Part shown: positions 1 to 13,586 of the stretch, piece after piece | Position numbering within the stretch: position 1 is the stretch's first letter | How the letters are laid out: each line of letters begins with the position of its first letter | Assembly (NCBI RefSeq): GCF_000189635.1 | Contig: NW_002476559.1 | Location: forward strand, 868,001 to 932,000 | DNA length: 64,000 nucleotides | Direction of reading: 5' to 3' | Origin: Tetrahymena thermophila SB210 | Lineage: Eukaryota; Ciliophora; Oligohymenophorea; Hymenostomatida; Tetrahymenidae | The notes under the pieces: model-generated | What the model was told of the DNA's origin: nothing | Databases searched by the model: none | The model's input: only the letters and a program-made list of their open reading frames with translations | Made by a program: the position numbers and the translations under genes

Positions 1-546
1 TCTTCATCCATCTTTAATAATTTAGATAAGTTATTATAAAATTAAACAAAAGACTACTCTGATAATACTTTTTATACAATAAATCCATAATATTTTATAA
101 CGTATGATAACATACAATAAAGATAAAATATATAATTATAAAAGTTATAATCTTTATAAATAAAATCATCAAAAATATCTGGTTTTACAACTAATTTTTA
201 GAAATTAATACGTGCTCAATAAGATTTATCAATATTTTTGAAAATAGCTGATTTAAATACAACTATAAAAATTAATTAATAATTAGTCTAACATAATTAA
301 AAGCTTAATTGAATTTAAATAAATAAACTAATATAAATCTTTATAAAAGATTACTCTAAAATACCATTTCTATTAAAAATCCATAATATATTTAAATATT
401 ACCATAAATATTTAAAACATATAATTTTTATCTAAATTTCGCAAGTTTATAATTTATAGTATAAAAAAAGATAAATTGTCATGTAGTAAAATTTACTTCT
501 TATTGGGTATTCTACCATGCATTAAAATTAAATCATTTTTATTTGC
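1..546. other. AT-rich intergenic stretch at left edge
   Basis: This is the 3' flank of the minus-strand gene that stops at 547-549. I see no coding-like frame, RNA gene or repeat array, only AT-rich sequence with short A and T runs. Confidence 0.6.
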
Positions 547-3500
547 TCATTTAATTGAAATACATTTGCTATCTGAATTAATTTTTGAGAAACATGATAA
601 TTAATTGTTTATGTTCAATATTTAAAACTTATTTTCTGAATTATTTTTTTTTAAGACAATATCTTCTTAGCTAATATATTAATCACTTAAAATAACTTTC
701 TTTTAAGATGAGTTATTAGATTGGTGTTTAAGTAAATGGCTTTCCTCTTTCTAATCTTGATATTCAATTTGAGAATAAATTTAATCAATATATTTATTTA
801 TAATTTTTTTATTTGATTTTACTTAATTCAACTTAACAGTTAGTTAATATTGATAAATACAATATCCATCTAAATCAAGAATTTTAATCATTATACTTTC
901 TGAGTCAAAATACTAAGGTTCTCCAGTTAATATGATTTTACCATACTTTAAATCAACTGATATCCATGAGGGTAATCTTCTATTTTTTGACATAGGGTAT
1001 TTTGTAAATTCAATATTTAATAATGTAAAAATATATTTTTGCCATACATTTGTTTTTTTTCTTTTAAATGCGCTTATTTAATTTATCTTATTGGAATTAA
1101 TGTGGATTGACAATCCTGAAGAAGGTATTAGACTATTAGAATTTTTTTCAGTAAATCCAAGCGTTTCTGCAAAAATAACTTCTCTGAGTAAGTATAAGTT
1201 AATTTTTGCCTAATAATCTAAAACTAATTTAATGAATTAGCAGAATGTATTTGGGCATTCCTAGAGTTGCATTTAATTAGAAAAAAGTCCAATTGATTCA
1301 AATATTTTGAATAAAACACAAAATTTTAATTCTAATATTGGGAAATCCTTGGATAGATTTTATTAGTTTTTTTGGTATTTTTAATATTTAATTTAAACTA
1401 ACATTTTAAACCAGTCATTTTTATTAAATTAAGAGTTTTTCAAACAATATGTTTTCACATAATTATACATTTATTTTGTTCTCTTATCATATTTTAAAAG
1501 CTACCAGGAAACATGTGCTCTAAGAGCTCTATACATTCTCTTATCAGTGTCCATTATATCTTACATAAAATGCTCATATGATTATTAATAATTCTTATTA
1601 GGTTATATCTTCAAGTTTTTTATATCTTCTAAAACTACTTAAAAAAGAAGTTTTCCCTAATTATCTAAATATCTCTTTTCTACTTTAGATTACTGATAAT
1701 TACCATTTAATTTTCCAAGTTTTATTGCTATTTTTAAAAGGTCTTATTACTTTTATTGTTTTAACATATTTAAATTAAAATTATGGTTCTTATTTTCTAA
1801 TATGTTTTTTTATTAGTAATTTACATTTTATTTATTTAAATTATTTTCACTTTGTTTACCTTATTCAAATAATTAAACACCTTCCTAGTTTTAAATTTTT
1901 CGAAAGAGCTAATCAATTATATCTTTTGAAATTTATTAAATATTATCAAGAAGAATAATTTCTTTGTGATAAATCTAACCAACTTCAATTATTTCATCAG
2001 AAAATGTAACTTATTGAGATATTAAAATGTTTAAAAACTTAGATCTATACTCGTAGAGCCCAAGTAAAGCAAAAATTGGTCCTAAAATTTTCAATAGCAA
2101 ATTAATAATATATTAATATGGAATACCATTAACGTGAAGATAAAAATAATCTTCTGCACTTGTGTAGCCATCTGATGCAACAATCTTAAACCTATATGTC
2201 ATTCCAAACATGCTTCGAGTAGTTTATCCTTTAAAGCTTAATTATTCACTTTGTTATTATAACCATAAATATGTTGGAAATAAAATATAATCACCATTTT
2301 AATCCTAGCAATAATATTAATAATTTAATACTTAAACGTCTTCTACTTCAAATGATTTTTAAGAAAAGGAAATTTAAATGCTAGATTCGATATCCACCAC
2401 ACTATCTTTAAACTGATTTTCTACTTACTACTGTAAACTACTCTCTGGATTTAGTTTTAGTTATTTTTTGATGGCTATAAAATTACTTACACTGATATTA
2501 TATCTCAGAATCAAAGGATAATTTACGTTATCTTAAATAGTTATTGTAATTTATGGAGAATTTTAACTATTTATTTGAGTGTTATTTGAAAATATTACCT
2601 TTGATTGTAAGAAAGCATTTACATTTTCAAGGCTACCCTCTATTTTCAACTCATCTTGGTTAACTGACATATAAGCTGTAACACTAGATGGGTTAACTGA
2701 TACTATTTTACCATCATCAGAATTCACTTGTAGTATTACAGTTATATCTTCAGTTTCAATTGTGGAAATGAATTATTATACATTTTCGTTGTCAAAAGAA
2801 AGAGAAGATTTCACATAAAATTTAAAAGGATTTATGTAGCACGTTCTTGAAAGAACAAAGTTTATTTTTTTAACTATTTGTTACATTATTCTATTATAAA
2901 TTTATTGATTATAAAGAGAAGGATCAATCAGTTATTTTTAAAATATTTCATTTAAAATTACTCCTTATTAGAAATCATATTTTGGAGTTAAAAAATTATT
3001 TGAGTCTAGTATATCAATTTCTTAAAGATATTCATAAATGAGTGCTGATTAGCTTGAGTTAGTTACTGCTTAATCATCAGAATCTTAAGAAATAAATATA
3101 AATGAAGTTTGGTCCACTGGAATTACTGTCCAAAGTAATATGAAATTCATTTATATTTGAGATTAACTACCTCCAAGTAAAGATTTATCAATGTTCATTT
3201 AAATAAATTATCCAAATAAGCTAAACAAGAAAAATGAAGGTAAATCTGCCATCAATCCGTCTTAGTAGAAAAATATTTTACTTATTTACATAGTTTCAGC
3301 TGTTGGATAAATTATATTAAAATTTAGCTGAATTACTTCACCTACCTAGAATAAAAACTCATTATTCACCTATATAATGCTTTGATTGTTAATATAGTTT
3401 GTCTTTTGCACTTTCTATGCTTATGTAAGACCTGTATTAAAACTATTTATAATTAGATTAACATCAGTATGAATTTTAACATCGCTAAAAATAGGAATTG

Positions 3501-5589
3501 TAATTATGCCATTCTATGTTGTTATGAAAAGATGATCTTATGTTTATGGTATGCAAACTGCTTCTCCACTTTGTGATTAATAGTTGATAGTGTTAACTAC
3601 ATAAGGAAATTTCTTATTCCTTATATCAATAAGAGTTATCAAAACATTATTTTCTTATGTTATTAAGATATATTACTCTTTCAATATGGGTAATCCCATA
3701 ACAAGATATGCCTTTAAATCAATTCTAGATATAATACTTATCTTTGGGAAATCATTGATATCAATTATTGCAAAACCCTAAAATCCATCTATCAAATAGG
3801 CGTAATTCTATGATTCTGAGATTATTATGTTTTCACCTCCTAAGGTAACTAAGTGATCAGTAAGTATAGGATTCGTTTTGTTTTCTACATTTAGCAAATA
3901 AACACCAAAATTTCTGACAGTGCTTAAAACCCATTAGTTATCTCTTGTAATGCATGCGCCTTAGTTTTGACCATGTATACTATCTAGGTACTGATAGTAA
4001 CAATAGATTTGCATATTAAAAATATCAGTAGAATTATATAATATAAGCCCTGTTTAGTATGTTTGAACAGCAAAAGTTCTATCTTGGCTAAAAGTTATCA
4101 TTTCACTTACTTTAGCTATGCTATTTTAATATTACTTAATCAAATTCATATTCATTAATGACATGCTTTATTAATTTGAGTAATTTAAAGTATTGTATTA
4201 ATAAACACTTAATAATTAAGTAGAAAAATAAGAAGGAACAATTAAATATTATCCACTATCTTCAAGATAAATGGAATTAGCTTAAATATCATATTTTTGG
4301 TAATCAGAAACATTTAATCTGTATGGATTTTGATGAATTGGGAATACAAATATACTTTTTTAAAATGCGCCAATTAAGTATGAGTCTGATTAATCTGTGT
4401 AACATTTCTATTTAAATGGTAAGTTTGATAATTGATTGAATTTGATTTGGTGAGTGTTAAATAAATTTGGGAAATCGTCATTTAAATTAATTTCTGTCCT
4501 CTAAAAAGTAAGTAAACTAGATGCATTTGATAAATATAAGTACTCTTCATTTTTTGAGAAAGCTATTGAATAAGCTAATGAGTCTGCTTTGATTTGTTAA
4601 AATATTTTTAGATTTTCTCTGTCCCTAATATCAAATATGTAAATTCCTTATGATCTTACTCCTAAAAATATATACGTTTCATCTTTATTAATTGTAATAG
4701 ATTAGATAGTAGGAATAATTTAAAAAGGCCAGTATTATTAAAATTAAATTTTTATTGGATAATCTGACTATTTGCTTTAAGCAATAATTGAAGCATTTGA
4801 TAAAAAGAATCCCTACCAACCATCAATCCCATAAATATATCCATCTGATGTTGCTACGCAAAAATTATCAATATATCCGTAAGATCCATATCCTGCAAAA
4901 ATAAGATTCATGGTTCTTAAATTATTGTTTTGTTAGTTAGATGAGGAGTCTTAAAGGTTTATAATTACCACTCCTTTTGTATTTGCAGCAGAGTATAGCC
5001 ATTTTTTATTTTTAGAAAGAAAAAGCCCATCAAATTGTTAAACCTAAAGATTAATAGACCCTATTAAATATAAATTTGATTTGTTTGTAGTATCGTACGC
5101 TGCTATCAGTCCACCGAAGCATGCAACAATCAAAAACTCTTCATCTTCTGTATAAAGAAGACTTGATACTGAAGTTTTATATTCTACTATCTGTAATTGA
5201 GTAAAATTGGAAACACTAAAATTGGTCTATTCATAGTTGTAGATCATCTAAACTACCATCAAAGAATTTTCAAAACATAGAAAGATGAACTACCCATCTA
5301 AAGTGATCTAAATTTGTTTTACAAACTTAGATCCTAAATTTTATGTATGTAGAATTTTGCTTCCAATCTAATCTGAAATAGTAATTCCATTAAAACCTGA
5401 AGCCACAAATAACAAACCGCTCTAATAAGCAATATTTACCTGAAAAGGAGTCCATTTTTCATCAGACGAGGTAAGCAAGTTAAGATGTAGTGGAGAGTAA
5501 ACATAATTTTCTGAATTAGAGTTGGTATCTAAAGTATAAGCTGATAAAATTATACTTAGTAAAAAGCTTATAATAAGTGAATAATTCAT
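547..5589 (-). CDS. Large LVIVD-repeat / cadherin-like-domain type I membrane protein (paralogue A)
   Basis: This is one uninterrupted ciliate-code frame of 1681 codons (1680 aa) with no intron. It starts with ATG at 5587-5589 and ends with TGA at 547-549. A hydrophobic N-terminus (MNYSLIISFLLSIILSAY) looks like a signal peptide. Residues of roughly 30-700 carry repeated beta-propeller-like units of the LVIVD type, with cores such as GLILYNSTDI, GVYLLNV and GFAIIDI. Near residues 1050-1140 lies a dystroglycan/cadherin-like segment ending in YRFKIVASDGYTSAEDYFY. One transmembrane segment follows at about residue 1153 (IINLLLKILGPIFALLGLY), then a cytoplasmic tail of about 500 aa rich in Lys and Gln. 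It aligns along its whole length with the divergent gene at 7023-12338. The fold suggests a surface adhesion or receptor-like role, which is inference. Confidence 0.88.
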
Positions 5590-7022
5590 AGAACCTAAGA
5601 GTTTATTTTTGATAATTATTAATACTAATTTCTTATTTAAAATTAATGAAGATAATACAATTTTTTAATTTGATTGTAAATTTAAATTTTCAGAAATTTA
5701 TTTTTCATTATAATACCTTTATTTACATTTAGTGCAGGATCAATCCTCATTAAAATAATGTATCAATCCCATATTTTTTTAATAAATGCCTATTTTTAAA
5801 TGAAAAAAATTGTATCCTTAAATATATTTTACCCTGACTTAATGAGTTTTGGTCTATACTTCTCTTTAAAAAAGTAATCAATTAAACATAATAAATTTCT
5901 AATTTATATCTGATGTAATTTTGTAGAGAAATAATAACGATTATCAAATTTCCTTTTTTGATTTTCCTTTCACACTCTATTCTAGTAATTTAACTCATTT
6001 TTTATAGGGCAGATGTTTATTGATTTTGCAGATAAACTCTTTAGAAATTTTATCCCCATTTAGAAACTTCATCTAATGTCTTATTTGAAATATTGAACTT
6101 TGAATCATAAATATTTTTTTATTACAAAAAAGCATATCACTCATCAAATCTATGTATTTTAAGGTCTGAGGGGGAAACTCTGAAAAATATTTTATTTTCT
6201 AAAAATCAGTTTTTATTATGCGAAGGTGTCTCAAACAATTTAAATTATAGTATATCTAATATAAAATAAATTTACCTCTTTCGATTATATTATAAAAATT
6301 TAAAATATATGCTTATTATATTAATTAATAATAGAAATAAAACAAAATTACACTTTATTAAATATATGGATTACTTGTCTGCTAAAAAAATTATATTTAA
6401 AAAAGTAACCTGATTTACAATAAAAAAATTAAATTTCTTTAATTATAAAAATATTTAATATTATAAGAGGAATAATTATTTATCGTTCATAATAGATTTT
6501 AAATCTTTATCGTAATAAATAAAATGATATTTAGTTTTAAAACAAAATATAAAATCTTTCTCTTTTCATACTTTTAAATTAATAAATAGGGCTTTTACAA
6601 TCAAAAAAATTCTTAATTATAATAATTTGAGTGTATTAAGATTGCGAAATAAACCTAATTAACAAAATTATTGCTAAATAATATAATATATGCTTTTTAT
6701 CATTATATTTTTTATCATATTAATAATTCAAGGATTAAAAAAGGTCATTATTAAATTTATTTATTGTTTAAATGAGTTTTCTCTTGAATCTTATATAAAT
6801 TATATCAGTTAATTTTTTGAAAATTTATTTCATCGACTTTTATAAACTAAGTATTACTATTACGTCTAAATAAATAGGTTTGAAATCATACTAATTTTAT
6901 CATGCGAATTGATATAAATAGTAATAAAATATTGCTATCAGATTCACAATCAATTTTTTAAATGACAAGTTAATTTCACAAAAAATAAAAAAATAAGAAT
7001 AGTTAAAAGGATAAAAGCTCAT
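5590..7022. other. Divergent intergenic region between the two LVIVD paralogues
   Basis: This 1.4 kb spacer must hold the promoters of both divergent genes. It is AT-rich with poly-A/T runs. The only coding-like stretch is the minus-strand frame at about 5995-6260, listed separately. I see no defined promoter motif. Confidence 0.6.
5995..6260 (-). pseudogene. Possible coding remnant or orphan exon between the LVIVD paralogues
   Basis: On the minus strand, a ciliate-code frame ends with TGA at 5995-5997 and reads protein-like for about 80 codons, including EFPPQTLKYIDLMSDMLF and KFLNGDKISKEFICKINKH. It is less AT-skewed and has more mixed residues than the surrounding DNA. No in-frame ATG with a good context starts it. 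It could be the last exon of an unannotated gene, a decayed duplicate or a chance frame, since TGA-only stops make open frames common. I do not recognise the sequence. Confidence 0.25.
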
Positions 7023-10000
7023 ATGTGTCTTACTTAGAAAATAAATTTTAAACTAATTTTAGTATTGTGTTTTAAAATTCATTTAATTGTTTCTTAGATC
7101 GCTGGTAATTAAGGCCTTCATTACATTTATGCACAGTAATACTTAAATTAGTTGCATTAAAACATTTCTAACTGGAGTCCTTTGATGATTAATGTTGCAA
7201 CTTAGAATAGCTTAGTATATGTTTCTACTGGTTATAGGGGAATTTCAATAATAGATTAGCTAGGCAGTTAAACTCTTTTTAATCAAAATATAGGTAATGA
7301 TTACATTTAGCTATTTTAAATAACTAAAAATGGTGAATATATTTTCATAGGATTTCAGGAGTATTTAGTGATTTATAAAGTAAATTTTTATAATCAATCT
7401 AATATTTAAAGCTGTCAACTATTATAATAAATATCACAACAAACACCAATTTTAAGCTTAATTTATAGAGAATCAAGCGAAATATTAATAACTGCAGCAA
7501 AATAAGGATTAATTGTTGCTTATGATACCTCAAATAAGTCTAATTGTAAATAAATAGGTTTCATCAGTTTAAATTCTGAAATAATTAATAGTCTTTTTAT
7601 AAGCCAAGATGGTTTATGGCTCTATGTTGCTGCAGATAGCATTGGAATGTAAGTATATTAATTAAAAGATACTTGGAATAATAATACAAGCTAGTTAAAT
7701 AGCAGCCAAAATGGGCGTGAGATAAATTTCACTTTAGCCGCATATGCTAAATTTGATAGTGAATTAATGCAAATTTAAGCAACTTCTACTAATTATATCT
7801 ATGGATTTGGGAAGTATGAAGGTTTCTTTTTTTCTACTTCTTAATTAATAATATAAGCAAACCAAAATTAATTTCCTGTTTTAATCAACTTTAATAATTA
7901 TTGGCCTTATTAATCAATCTAACCAGTTATTTAATCTATGCTTATTAATAAAGAAGAAACTATTTTACTATTAGGAGTGAGATCATAAGGCTTATATATT
8001 TTTGACATAAGTTAAAAAAATACAATCAAGCTTTTATAGATAATAGACTTTGATTTCCCTATCTATTCTATGCAATTTTCAAATAGTGAGAATTATCTAT
8101 ATTTATCAAATGGTTAAAGTTTAATCACTCTTAACTCAATTGAAGTTAATTTAAATAATGATTTTCCAAATATTTATAACTATCATTAAATTAAATTTGA
8201 TCAATTTTAAGGAAAATACAAATGGAGATGCTATACTGACCCATCCGATACGTATTTAATTGGGAACTTTGATTCAAAAGGAATATTTGTTTTTCCATAC
8301 TATTAAAATCCTTACAGATTAAATATCTCTAATTTTTAAAATTATATATTCAGTTAGGATTCTTTAGAAATAGATAGTTCAGATAAATATCTTATAATTC
8401 CTTAATATGGCGACACAACATTAATTGGAGTATATTAATATAAGCCTCTAGACAATAGTCCTGAGCAGTAAATTATCTCTCCTATGAATATGAAAGAGGT
8501 AAAAAAATATTATGCTAACTTTACTTATGTGAGTGAAATGATGACCTTTAGCTATGATAAAACGTTTGCAGTTCAAACCTATGCAGTAGGATTAATACTT
8601 TATAATTCAACAGATATTTTAAACATGTATGTTTATACCTTTTGGTAATACCCAGATTTTTTGTCAGGAGAAAATCAAGGAGCATGCATAACAAAAGATA
8701 ATAAATGGGTTATAAGTACAATTAGATTTGTTGCTATATATTTGTTAAATGTATAAAATAAAACAAATCCCATTCTTGCAAATTATCAAATAAATTTAGG
8801 TGGCGAAGCTATATTTATATCTTAATTCTATGATTATGCATATTTAGTAGATGGAATTAAAGGATTTGCCATTATAGATACCACTTCTTTTCCTAATATA
8901 AATATCATATCTAGAGTCAATTTACAGGGCTATACTGTAATGCTTTTACTTCTTGAATAAGAAAATTATGTGTTACTAACTTAAGTTGAAAAGGGTTTAA
9001 TTTCTTTGATAGATATCAGCGATAAATTATTTCCTTAAATTATTGCATCTATAACCTATGAGTCTCAGACTGCTCAGGCAATATGTTCAAATAAGAATAA
9101 TAGTTATATCTTCCTGGGTGCAACTACTGGAATAATAACTATGCCTTTGTAAAGTGATGTTCTAATTCATACTGATGCATACTTAATTGCCTAGGGTTAT
9201 GGTAATAGAGAAAATCAAATAAAATAATTGATTAAAAAGTAATCTGCTAATGGTACGAATAGCCCATCTATATAAAATGAATATATATTTTACATAGGTC
9301 AAATTGTAAAATTTGATTTTACTATTTTATACTTGACAGCATAAAATACTCATATTAAAAACGTGCTTATATATCAAGAAGGATAGATGGTAAATTTACC
9401 TTCATATTTTATTTTTGACTTACCTTCATAGTCTCTTCAAGTAACAGTGAATTAGGAGTTGGGAGGAAATAACTAAAATGAATTCAATCTAAATATTATT
9501 TTACTATGGACAGTAATCCCTCTAGACTAAAATTCTTTTATATATTCTGCTGAAGATTCTCTTGATATTGCAGTGACTAACTCAAATTAATCAGCAATTA
9601 TATTTCAATATTTAATTGATTAAAATATATTAGATTCAGCTGGAATAATTAATTCTTAATATGATTTTACAAAAAATGTTAAATTAGATAGCCAATTATA
9701 ATCCTAAATTTTAGATCCATCTAGTATGACTATAGCCTTATATTAAATCTTAATGGATGCTTTAGCTTTGAAGATAAATCTATCTCTTAAAAAATCATGC
9801 TATGTGAATCCGATAAAATACTATGTGAAGTCTTCTTTATAATTTGACAACAATAATACAACCAAATTTATTAGTTCTATTGAAGAATAAAATATTTCAG
9901 TAACTCTGTAAATAAGTAGCCAAGATGGAAAGCTAGTGCCCATAAATCAAAATAATGTAATCACTTACATGCAAACTAACCAAGATTAATTGAAAATTTA

Positions 10001-12338
10001 AGGAGCATTGGAAGATGTAAATTCAGTATTAAGCAATAAAATAATATTTGCAAATAACACTGAGATTACATAAAAGAACTCTCCAAATATAACAATAACT
10101 ATTGTTGACAATATCAACTATCCTTTAATTAAAACATATTCAATTTATTAAAGCAATTTTATAGTACTTAAGAAATAATTGAAAGTTAATGAACAAAACA
10201 AACTCTAATATTAGATAGAGTAATAATATTAAGGAGCAATTGTAGATATTAATTCAAATGTTGATATATCTTTTTCCTCTAATACATTTTTTGTAGAAGA
10301 TAGTCAAAGTTTGAACTACGAAGTGTTTTTATTCAATTAAAATGGCTAATATGAACATATTTCAAGCGGTTTTTGGCTATAATAATAGAACAATAAACTC
10401 AATTTCAAGGGATAGACAACTTCAAAATTGTATGGCAATATATATAGATTTAAAATATAGGCATCTGATGGTTACACTACAGCAGAAGATTATTTTTATA
10501 TTGCCGTTTAAGGTATTCCCTTCCTATATATTTTTAATTTAATGTTAACAATCCTAGGGCCTGCAGCAGCTGCTTTTGGAATTTACAAGAAAAGGTTTAG
10601 CTTATATAATATAATTTTTAAAGATTATGTTACATTTTCTGAGGAAGAAATTTTTTGTGGTCAAGTTTATCATAAAGAAATTATAGCTCTAGGATAAACT
10701 CAATAAATAGCTTAAGAAATAGTTAATTGTTTGTTTAAAACGATTATCAATAGGCAATCAATCGACTAAGTTATTGACTAAGTTTAAAGTTAAGATAAAT
10801 ATGTGAAATCAGGTGATAAAAATCTCACAGAATCTTAGTTTTCTGAAAAAGAATAAATGAGTAATTTTGAAAATGAAAATAAACTCTTGTAAGGAAAAAA
10901 TGAAGTAAGAAGATTAAGAGCTATTTCAATTTTAAGTAAAATTAATACTCATTCACAAAAAACAATCTTTGAAAAAAAATACTTACATAAAACTGGAAAT
11001 TTAGTATTTTCTAGAGTAATAGATGATATAATTAAATTTAAAATACACCCAAATAAACATATGTTCGAATCAGAAGAGATTTACTAAAGAGAAATAACAA
11101 ATATGAATTCAAGAATCCATAGGTGTATTAGAGCTTTAATATCTAGACATTTCTTGAATCTAGATAAAAGAACATTATAAGTTTATGATTATATAAAAAA
11201 TTACTGTATAGAAAATTATAACAAAACACAATATGACTGGTCGAAAGCAATAGTTTAGATTAATTATGTTAATAATTAAGAAGATTATTTACAAAGCATA
11301 ATGAATTTCCCATAGCTTTAATTAGCATACAGTCAATTAATTAAAATACTATAAGATATTAAACTTCTACCATTCTAATTGAAAGAAAATATAAGTAAAT
11401 TCAAAGATTTTGTAAATCTTATTCAAACTCATTAAGTTAATATTAATCCATTTATATTAAGAGAAGTGATATTTGCATAAACTTTAGGTTTTTCAAATAT
11501 GTTAGTCTCAAAATTTTATCCATCTACAGGCTTATCAATTCACTTAAATGCTTATGAAATAAGTTAAGTAGTAGCCTTTAAAAAAAGACATATCAATAAA
11601 TGGATTAAACCATTATATAAAATACTAAATATGGAATATACTAGGTATGGAATTTCTAAGAATATTAAATTACCTTAGTGGATTTACTTAGATTAAAAGC
11701 ACGGCAAAATATTTTTACACGGAATACCTTAAGATTATGATATTGAAGATATATTAATTAGAATATATGATAGAAATAATTATGTGGTTCAGCAATTTTT
11801 GCTTAAAATTAAATACAATTTAAAAAATGATGAAGATAATAGGAAACAAAATAAAGATGATATTTACTCAGTAGCTGATGAATAAGAAGAATATAAAAGT
11901 ATTGTTTAAAATGAAATCATGAGTTAAACTAATATAAATTTATTTAAATTTTCTTCAAATTCACCATTAAATATGTCTAGTTTATTATAAGAAAGAGAAT
12001 TAATGTTAACAAATTAAACCCCATAATTAAGTAAGTTAGGTAGTTTATCAATAAAAAGCAAATAAATTAGTTCACCAATAGCTAAAAATAAATACAATTT
12101 TAGAATCCATTCAAATAGTAAAAATTCATTTTTGCTTGAACAAACCAATACTAATAATACATTAGTAAACAATATCAATACTTCAGAAGAAAATTCAATT
12201 TTTGTAAATTTTACAACCGCTATTGAAAACAACATAGATTTATCAAATAAAAATGAAAAAAATTTTCAAGATTATAGCTTAAACGTGGCTAATTTATAAT
12301 AAAAATTTGAAAATTAAATGGATGAAATTATAGAATGA
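7023..12338 (+). CDS. Large LVIVD-repeat / cadherin-like-domain type I membrane protein (paralogue B)
   Basis: This is one open ciliate-code frame of 1772 codons (1771 aa) without introns, from ATG at 7023 to TGA at 12336-12338. The N-terminus has a hydrophobic core (KLILVLCFKIHLIVS) consistent with a signal peptide. Residues of about 50-720 form LVIVD-like repeats, for example LLGVRSQGLYIFDIS and DGIKGFAIIDTTSF. A cadherin/dystroglycan-like stretch near residues 1080-1160 contains YRFKIQASDGYTTAEDYFY. A single transmembrane segment at about residue 1166 (FNLMLTILGPAAAAFGIY) precedes a cytoplasmic tail of about 600 aa. It matches paralogue A on the opposite strand closely, including the phrase MTFSxDxTFAVQTY, so the two arose by inverted duplication. 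The C-terminal 170 residues are Asn/Ser-rich and extend beyond paralogue A. Ligand and function are unknown. Confidence 0.88.
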
Positions 12339-13586
12339 ATTGATTACTAATTTTTTTTAGATATATTTAGTAATTTTATTAAAATGAATATATAACACTA
12401 GATAATAAACTTTTTTATTATTATATTTTTAAATATATTTTAACTATTGTCTTGTTTACCTGAAATAGGTTTTATAGGATATTATCATATTTATTATACT
12501 TAAATTTTAGTATTTTTTCATAATTAAAAACAAATAAATATCATAAATCTTCATTTTATTATTTTCTAATAATTTGAACAAAATATTATTTTATATATTT
12601 TTAAAAAATGGTATTTTAAATTTACAAAATAAAACCTTAATAAAGTTTTAAGGTAATTAAGAGAAAAGCAAAAAAAAATTCAATAAAATGAATCAGTTTA
12701 ATCCTTTTAAAATAAATATACAAAACAAAGAGGCTCTAGATTATTAAATTAAATTATTAATTTTTTGTTAAATTTGCTTTTATTTCATTTAATTTTAAAA
12801 TTTCTATTTTTTAAATATGGCAACAGTTCTATGTTATAATTTAGTTAATAAAAAGAACTAAATAATAACTTATTAATCTTTCATTTTTATTAATATGCAT
12901 TTTATTTTTATTTTTGCAAAAATAATATTACTTTTTTATTTATCACTAGTATTTTTATTTTTATAAAATTTTAATAAAGTTAAATATCAAATATTAATTG
13001 AATAAGATAAAACAATAATATATTTTGTTCAACAATACTGAATTCAGAAATTAATGTTTTACTTTAAAAGTGAAGTGAATTTAGTATGGTAAATTCAATA
13101 AAGAATTTTAAATATTTATTATGAGGTAATAATGAAATTTACTGGTTATTAATTTTTATTCTACAAAAATTAATGGCTAAAATAATTAAAAAAGATCAAA
13201 CAAAACAAAACAAGAAATAAGAATCAAATTGGTGATAACATAAATATTTATTTGGTTAGATATATTTTAAATTTATGATCTTCTATTTAAAGAAATGATA
13301 GATTTATTCAATAAACGCAAAATAAACTCAATAATAAGTAGAAAAAAATTGCAAAAAATTATATGTAGCTAGTTAATGACTCATTTTTAACAAAAAGATT
13401 TAGTAATAAATGAGATTGGATAAACATGATTTAAACCACAATTACACATAAATCCTATTATGATTATAAATCTTCTTGAAAAATTGATTTTGATTATAAT
13501 ATTTATTAACTATATACAATATCAAAAAAATAACAACATTCAATTACTAATAGCGAATTAAAAAAGCAGTGAAAGCAAATATAAAG
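12339..13586. other. AT-rich intergenic spacer
   Basis: About 1.2 kb of low-complexity AT-rich DNA lies between the LVIVD gene's stop and the coiled-coil gene's start. I see no RNA gene, conserved-looking frame or tandem array. Confidence 0.6.

Noticed and set aside
12014..12235. Minus-strand frame inside the cytoplasmic tail of LVIVD paralogue B
   Set aside because: It is antisense to a well-supported coding region.
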